From assembly GCA_003155175.1 (NCBI GenBank), contig PMFP01000061.1, positions 1-10,283 on the forward strand: a stretch of 10,283 nucleotides of DNA. The letters run 5' to 3'. Each line of letters opens with the position of its first letter. Positions within the stretch are counted from its first letter, which is position 1. Below are positions 7,029-10,283 of the stretch, in pieces. Position numbers and translations under genes: made by a program. The DNA comes from Vulcanimicrobiota bacterium. GTDB lineage: Bacteria > Vulcanimicrobiota > Vulcanimicrobiia > Vulcanimicrobiales > Vulcanimicrobiaceae. Under the pieces are notes generated by a model. That model did not search any database and was not told where the DNA came from. It saw nothing but the letters and a program-made list of their open reading frames with translations.

Positions 7029-7964
7029 ATGCGCACCCCGCTCATCGCCATGCTCATCGCCGCCGAGGTGTTCCTCGCCGGACTGATGATCTACGCGATC
7101 AAAGGCGGTCATGCGGGATGGGTCTCGCCCAGCGACGCCGGATTCCCCTTGCAGCAGGCATCCTTTAAAGCCTCGCCGATCGCGCCGATGGCCGCGGGCC
7201 TTTCGCCCACGGTCTCGATCGACGATGCGAATTCTCACGTCACGGTCGGCGTCTCGACCGACGGGCTCGTGCACGTTGAAGATCTCACCAGCGCGAGCGG
7301 CGTGATTTGGGGATCCGCTACGATCGCGCCGCTGCGCGTAGAGCGCACGGCCGGCGGCGTGAGCATCACCCGTCCGGGCAATAGCAGCCTGACGATGTCG
7401 ATCGGCGACCTGAACCAAGCGATTCGCGTGGACTTGCCCGCCGGATCGCACGTCGCGATCGGGCATTCCTCCGGCGCCGACGTCACCGGAATCGCCGGCG
7501 GCGTGGAGGTGACCTCGCAAGACGGTCGCGTCACGCTCCAAGGTCTGCGCGGCGACGTGACTGCGCACAGCGACGACGGGCGCATCGAAGCGCAGGACAT
7601 CACCGGCGGGCGCGTCGCGCTCTCGACGGACGATGGCCGGTTGCGGCTCTCCAACATCGCGGCTACGTCGCTCGACGCGAGCACCGACGACGGCTCGATC
7701 GAGGCCGAACGCATCGCAATTTCCGGTTCGGGCTCTCATGCCGTCGTGCATACCGGCGACGGGTCGATCACCGCAGTCCTCCAGCCGGGTTCGAACGCGA
7801 CGGTCGTGGCTTCGACTGACGACGGCTCGATTACCATCGACGGCAACACCTCATCCGGCGACAGCAACGCCGAACAAACGGTCAAAGTCGGCGACGGAAG
7901 CGCGCAGATGCGCGTCTCCAGCGACGACGGATCCATCCATCTCACCACGAACGGGGCTCAATAA
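7029..7964 (+). CDS. Membrane-anchored DDG-repeat (DUF4097-like) protein
   Basis: This 311-residue protein has an N-terminal hydrophobic segment (about 5-24, LIAMLIAAEVFLAGLMIYAI) that is a signal anchor or uncleaved signal. The bulk is a run of short beta strands. From residue 163 to 303 the turn motif S-x-D-D-G-[RS]-[IVL] recurs eight times, sometimes shortened to GDG, spaced about 14-25 residues apart, as expected for one coil each of a beta-solenoid. This matches the DUF4097 / putative-adhesin beta-strand repeat style often seen near sigma/anti-sigma or stress-membrane genes. It is divergent from the ECF sigma operon and 5 nt before the next membrane protein gene. I chose the ATG at 7029 because the hydrophobic segment starts there; the upstream open frame is low-complexity and crosses the sigma leader. 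A purine run GAAGGG lies rather far upstream (17 nt). Its role is unknown; it probably acts outside the cytoplasmic membrane. Confidence 0.85.
   Translation: MRTPLIAMLIAAEVFLAGLMIYAIKGGHAGWVSPSDAGFPLQQASFKASPIAPMAAGLSPTVSIDDANSHVTVGVSTDGLVHVEDLTSASGVIWGSATIAPLRVERTAGGVSITRPGNSSLTMSIGDLNQAIRVDLPAGSHVAIGHSSGADVTGIAGGVEVTSQDGRVTLQGLRGDVTAHSDDGRIEAQDITGGRVALSTDDGRLRLSNIAATSLDASTDDGSIEAERIAISGSGSHAVVHTGDGSITAVLQPGSNATVVASTDDGSITIDGNTSSGDSNAEQTVKVGDGSAQMRVSSDDGSIHLTTNGAQ
7515..7937 (+). repeat. Coding repeats: eight DDG-type beta-turn units
   Basis: Within the anchored protein, eight degenerate units share the core D-G-[RS]-[IVLA], mostly with a second Asp ahead: SQDGRV (163), SDDGRI (181), STDDGRL (199), STDDGSI (218), TGDGSI (242), STDDGSI (262), GDGSAQM (288) and SSDDGSI (297). 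The GACGACGG core recurs in the DNA, but flanks differ, so these are old protein-level repeats rather than recent tandem duplications. Asp-rich turns could bind a cation such as calcium; that is inference. Confidence 0.8.
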
Positions 7965-7969
7965 ACGTC

Positions 7970-8563
7970 ATGAACGACAATGTCGTCGCTCTCGCAGCGA
8001 TCATGCTTCTCTTCGGCGGTCCGATCGTCGCCGTGATCGTCACCCGCGCGATGTCGCACCAGGAACGCATCGCGATGATTCGGGCCGGCATGATCCCGCC
8101 GCCCGAAGGCTTTGCGGGCATCGGTTGGGGCAAGAAGGCTGCTGCCTGGCAGGTTCCGCCTTCGGCACCGCCGCCTTCGGCAGACGCCTACAACGCCGCA
8201 TTCGTCGCGCAAGCCTTTTACGCGCAAGCGCAGCTTGCCAAGGGCATCCGCGTAACGCTCGTCGGCGTCGCGCTGCTCATCGGGCTCTCGTTCATCAGCC
8301 GCGGCTATTTCGGCCCATGGATGCTCTTCGGCCTCATCCCGATGTTCGTGGGCATCGCGCAGATCATCACCGCGCTCATCGCGGGCGCTCGCTTCTCGCC
8401 GCAGGAGCCGGTCGGCGGCGGCGCGCAGCCGCAGCCGGGTTTCTATGCCGGTCCCCCGCCAGGCCAAGCCGCCCCGCCGCCGGCCTCCGGGCCTCCGTAC
8501 GGATGGCGTCCCGGCCCGACGCCGGAGATCGAGAAACCGGCGGGCCCGCCGGACCTGAGATAG
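7970..8563 (+). CDS. Three-helix membrane protein with proline-rich tail
   Basis: This 197-residue protein is probably in the cytoplasmic membrane. TM1 is at about 4-25 and is followed by a conserved-looking stretch SHQERIAMIRAGMIPP (29-44). That phrase is like the H-x-E-R-x-x-M-I-x-x-G-M motif of small DUF6249-type membrane proteins, which often sit beside ECF sigma factors; this link is from memory and tentative. A Pro/Ala linker (about 60-75) leads to TM2 (about 94-110) and TM3 (about 114-139), then a Pro/Gly-rich cytoplasmic or surface tail (143-197). The ATG is 5 nt after the stop of the DDG-repeat gene, so both are cotranscribed and likely act together at the envelope. A strong hairpin terminator follows 9 nt after its stop. 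No enzymatic motif is seen. Confidence 0.82.
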   Translation: MNDNVVALAAIMLLFGGPIVAVIVTRAMSHQERIAMIRAGMIPPPEGFAGIGWGKKAAAWQVPPSAPPPSADAYNAAFVAQAFYAQAQLAKGIRVTLVGVALLIGLSFISRGYFGPWMLFGLIPMFVGIAQIITALIAGARFSPQEPVGGGAQPQPGFYAGPPPGQAAPPPASGPPYGWRPGPTPEIEKPAGPPDLR

Positions 8564-8572
8564 GTAAGTGAA

Positions 8573-8610
8573 GAAAGAAGCCGCCGGTCGTTCGACCGGC
8601 GGCTTCTTTC
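8573..8610. terminator. Bidirectional intrinsic terminator hairpin
   Basis: A perfect 18-bp inverted repeat pairs 8573-8590 with 8593-8610, the innermost bases forming a small GTTC-type loop. The core CCGCCGGTCG is GC-rich and the outer part is an A-rich (GAAAGAAG) then T-rich (CTTCTTTC) flank, so the structure works in both directions. It sits 9 nt after the end of the plus-strand membrane gene and 20 nt after the end of the minus-strand 47-residue gene, which converge on it. It lacks a long pure U-tract, but its position and stem length make the call strong. Confidence 0.88.
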
Positions 8611-8630
8611 CGTACGTTATGAAGACTGGT

Positions 8631-8774
8631 TTACTTACAGGTAACGATGGCCATGGCCCAGCCCGCTGCGGTTCGCGTGCGCACCAAGTATCCGTCTGGA
8701 GTACGGTCATAAACCTGGTACCCGGCGCGAAGTGCGTCCGCGAGCGTTTTGAAGACCGTTACGCCGGTAGACAT
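8631..8774 (-). CDS. 47-residue protein of unknown function
   Basis: I do not recognise a family. The protein is 47 residues long: an amphipathic helix around VFKTLADALRAGYQVY (7-22), then strand-like GYLVRTRT (28-35) and a hydrophobic strand GWAMAIVTC (38-46). There is no signal peptide or clear membrane span, and it has a single cysteine next to the end. The ATG at 8774 is chosen over an upstream in-frame ATG (8846) because AAGGAGG lies 9 nt ahead of it, a nearly perfect Shine-Dalgarno and the strongest in this window. Upstream of that site the sequence is AT-rich and looks non-coding. It stands alone between two plus-strand units, with its own possible promoter and the shared terminator behind it. 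The strong ribosome site argues for a highly translated small protein; its job is not inferable. Confidence 0.78.
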   Translation of the reverse strand: MSTGVTVFKTLADALRAGYQVYDRTPDGYLVRTRTAAGWAMAIVTCK

Positions 8775-8783
8775 CTTGCGGAC

Positions 8784-8790
8784 CCTCCTT
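8784..8790 (-). promoter_or_regulatory. Strong Shine-Dalgarno for the 47-residue gene
   Basis: On the minus strand the sequence is AAGGAGG, complementary to the 16S rRNA 3' end, with a 9-nt spacer to the ATG at 8774. It fixes the start of the small gene and rules out the longer 71-residue reading that begins at 8846. Confidence 0.85.
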
Positions 8791-8807
8791 CCCGAGAATC
8801 TTGTCTC

Positions 8808-8836
8808 TACATACCGAATAACGGCCGACAACGCAA
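8808..8836 (-). promoter_or_regulatory. Possible sigma-70 type promoter of the 47-residue gene
   Basis: On the minus strand TTGCGT (8836-8831) and TATGTA (8813-8808) are separated by 17 nt, with 18 nt between the -10-like hexamer and the ribosome site. Both hexamers match consensus at only three of six bases, so this is a weak call supported mainly by spacing, position and the AT-rich local composition. I could not assign a clear promoter for the divergent pyrK gene in the same 109-nt interval (8775-8883). Confidence 0.3.
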
Positions 8837-8883
8837 GAAGATTCACTCATTTCGCGGATATTTGTGAAAATTAGGCGAAAAAC

Positions 8884-9714
8884 GTGGTCGTGACCGCTTC
8901 CCTTGCCGCATCCGCGCGCGTGCACCAGACGCGCGTTCTCGACCGCACGCCGTTGGCCGACGGGGTCGTGTTGCTTGGACTGCTGGCGCCGGAGATCGCG
9001 AAAGCAAGCGTCCCGGGACAATTCGCGATGGCGATCCCGCCGCGCGGCGAGTCGGCGGCGGTCGCGCTGGGAATCTACGAAGCGGCCGGCGATCGCCTCA
9101 GCCTCCTCTTTTTCGTAATCGGCAATCGCACGGCGCAGCTTTCTAACCTGCGGCCCGGCGACGAACTGGCCGTGACCGGCCCGCTCGGAAACGGGTTCTT
9201 CCTCGACGACGCGCCCGGCGACGTGGCGATCGTCGCGGGCGGCGTCGGCATCGCATCGGTCTTGCTGCCGGCGCAGCGTCTGATTCGCGACGGCAAGCGC
9301 GTGCGGCTCTACTATGGGGCGCGCTCGCGCGATCTGCTGGTGGAAGCGCAGCGCTTCGCCGACGAAGGTTGCGAGGTCGAGCTGGCAACCGACGACGGCA
9401 GCGCCGGCCGGCGCGGATACGTCACGCAGCTGCTCGCAGAGAGCAAACACAAGCCCGGTTTGATCTTGGCGTGCGGACCGTCACCGATGCTGCGGGCGAC
9501 CGCCGCGGTCGCACGCGAGCTCGGCGTGCGCGCGCAGCTCTCGCTCGAAGAGACCTTTGCGTGCGGTTTGGGCGGATGTTGGGGATGCACCGTTCCGCTC
9601 TCGCGCGAGAGCGCGCAGGCGCCGGGATTTCCCGCGATCTCCGGAACCGATGCCGTCAACGCGCGCGTCTGTAAGGAAGGCCCCGTCTTCTGGGCGCACG
9701 AGCTGCGATGGTAA
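8884..9714 (+). CDS. pyrK: Dihydroorotate dehydrogenase electron transfer subunit PyrK
   Basis: This 276-residue flavo-iron-sulfur subunit carries electrons from class 1B dihydroorotate dehydrogenase to NAD in pyrimidine synthesis. The FAD-binding beta-barrel (about 10-105) includes PGQFAMAI (44-51) and LRPGDELAVTGPLGNGF (89-105). The NAD-binding domain has AGGVGIASVLLPA (118-130), YYGARS (143-148) and CGPSPML (197-203). The [2Fe-2S] ligands are C227, C232, C235 and C263, in CGLGGCWGC and then VCKEGPVF. The last spacing (27 residues) is longer than I expect, and the flavin RPxS motif after PGQF is not evident. The start is GTG with a weak AGG 8 nt upstream; a GTG two codons on is equally possible. 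The pyrD ATG overlaps its end, which supports the identity over other ferredoxin-reductase-like flavoproteins. Confidence 0.93.
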   Translation: MVVTASLAASARVHQTRVLDRTPLADGVVLLGLLAPEIAKASVPGQFAMAIPPRGESAAVALGIYEAAGDRLSLLFFVIGNRTAQLSNLRPGDELAVTGPLGNGFFLDDAPGDVAIVAGGVGIASVLLPAQRLIRDGKRVRLYYGARSRDLLVEAQRFADEGCEVELATDDGSAGRRGYVTQLLAESKHKPGLILACGPSPMLRATAAVARELGVRAQLSLEETFACGLGGCWGCTVPLSRESAQAPGFPAISGTDAVNARVCKEGPVFWAHELRW

Positions 9715-10283
9715 CGGCGAAGCGTGGCGTGGATCTCTCGGTCCGGCTCGGCAAACTCCAGCTGCCGTTCCCGACGCTGATGGGCAGCGGTTGCTACGGA
9801 TCGGGCGAGGAGTTCGCGCAATTCGCGGATTTGAGCCGGATCGGGGCCGTGGTCCTCAAGAGCGTGACGCGCGAGCCGCGGCTGGGCAACGCCACGCCGC
9901 GCCTGGTCCACACGCCGGCGGGCATGCTCAACGCCATCGGCCTGCAAAACCCGGGCATCGACTGGTATCTCGAGCACGACGTCGAGAAGTTCGGGCGCCG
10001 GCCGTGGACGGTGGTCGGCAGCGTGGCGGGCTTTTCGGTGGACGACTACGCCTACGTCTGCGAGCGCCTCGCGGCGCGTCCGGAGATCGCGGCCGTCGAG
10101 ATCAACATCTCCTGTCCGAACGTTGCCAGCGAAGGCGAAACGTTCGCGTGCGATCCGAATCTCACGGCCCAGGTCGTGCGCGCGGCGCGCGGCACCACGG
10201 ACAAGACGCTGATCGTCAAACTCTCGCCCAACGTCACCGACATCGCGGCGATCGCGCGAGAGGCCGAAGCGGCCGGCGCCGAC
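9708..10283 (+). CDS. pyrD: Dihydroorotate dehydrogenase, class 1B catalytic subunit (5' part)
   Basis: The first 192 codons of PyrD are present; the frame is still open at the window edge. The enzyme oxidises dihydroorotate to orotate using FMN in the TIM barrel, passing electrons to PyrK. Visible family motifs are the early GSGCYGSGEEF loop (26-36), VLKSVT with K51, NAIGLQNPG (75-83, substrate/FMN loop), VEINISCPN (130-138) with catalytic base C136, and KLSPNVTDI (171-179) with FMN-contacting K171. A Cys rather than Ser at the catalytic position marks class 1. Together with the overlapping pyrK this makes it type 1B (NAD-linked). The ATG at 9708 lies inside the last codons of pyrK (7-nt overlap), so the two are translationally coupled in a pyrimidine operon that probably continues to the right. 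Confidence 0.95.
   Translation, partial: MVTAKRGVDLSVRLGKLQLPFPTLMGSGCYGSGEEFAQFADLSRIGAVVLKSVTREPRLGNATPRLVHTPAGMLNAIGLQNPGIDWYLEHDVEKFGRRPWTVVGSVAGFSVDDYAYVCERLAARPEIAAVEINISCPNVASEGETFACDPNLTAQVVRAARGTTDKTLIVKLSPNVTDIAAIAREAEAAGAD

Noticed and set aside
8537..8552. A perfect 16-bp palindrome, CCGGCGGGCCCGCCGG, near the end of the three-helix membrane gene.
   Set aside because: It is coding sequence for a Pro/Gly-rich tail with GC-rich codons, where such palindromes arise by chance; the true terminator is the 18-bp hairpin further on.
8796..8844. A 7-bp dyad (GAATCTT and AAGATTC, 35 nt apart) around the possible promoter of the 47-residue gene.
   Set aside because: A 7-bp inverted repeat in an interval of about 110 nt is likely by chance and it does not extend further.
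8775..8846. Longer 71-residue reading of the small gene starting at 8846.
   Set aside because: The strong ribosome site at 8784-8790 would lie inside the coding frame and points to the ATG at 8774; the extra residues fall in AT-rich sequence that looks like a promoter.

Overview
The window is GC-rich bacterial chromosome (roughly two thirds G+C by eye), densely packed, with frequent GTG and TTG starts and start/stop overlaps. I see no phage, transposon, CRISPR, tRNA or rRNA sequence. The gene content (DUF1501 protein, proline-rich surface proteins, ECF sigma operon, class 1B PyrD/PyrK) fits a little-studied environmental lineage. A candidate-phylum organism such as Eremiobacterota/WPS-2 is a guess from general style, not something the sequence proves.

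Layout. (1) Positions 5-2482, plus strand: a DUF1501 protein, an MBL-fold hydrolase that lacks an expected metal-bridging Asp, and a GNAT acetyltransferase that overlaps the hydrolase by 11 nt. (2) Positions 2477-6801, minus strand: a tight five-gene run read right to left. It holds an ECF sigma factor, a small two-helix membrane protein overlapping it by 4 nt (candidate anti-sigma factor), an OmpR-type response regulator, its membrane sensor kinase, and a secreted beta-repeat protein with a proline-rich tail. (3) Positions 7029-8563, plus strand, divergent from the sigma operon: a second, membrane-anchored beta-repeat protein with DDG-type repeats, then a three-helix membrane protein with a proline-rich tail. 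A strong bidirectional hairpin terminator follows at 8573-8610. (4) Positions 8631-8774, minus strand: an isolated 47-residue protein with a near-perfect Shine-Dalgarno and no recognised family. (5) From 8884, plus strand: pyrK and the start of pyrD (4-nt-class overlap), the pyrimidine dihydroorotate dehydrogenase pair; pyrD runs off the right edge.

How they may work together. The central block reads as one envelope-sensing locus with two signal inputs: an ECF sigma with a candidate membrane anti-sigma, and a two-component system. It is flanked by two different repeat-rich exported proteins, one at the end of the operon and one on the divergent side. The divergent 6802-7028 interval is the likely control point, and it holds a 12-bp-stem hairpin just upstream of the preferred sigma start. 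This grouping and the orphan 47-residue gene are the most unusual parts of the window. The plus-strand genes at either end look like ordinary housekeeping or accessory metabolism.
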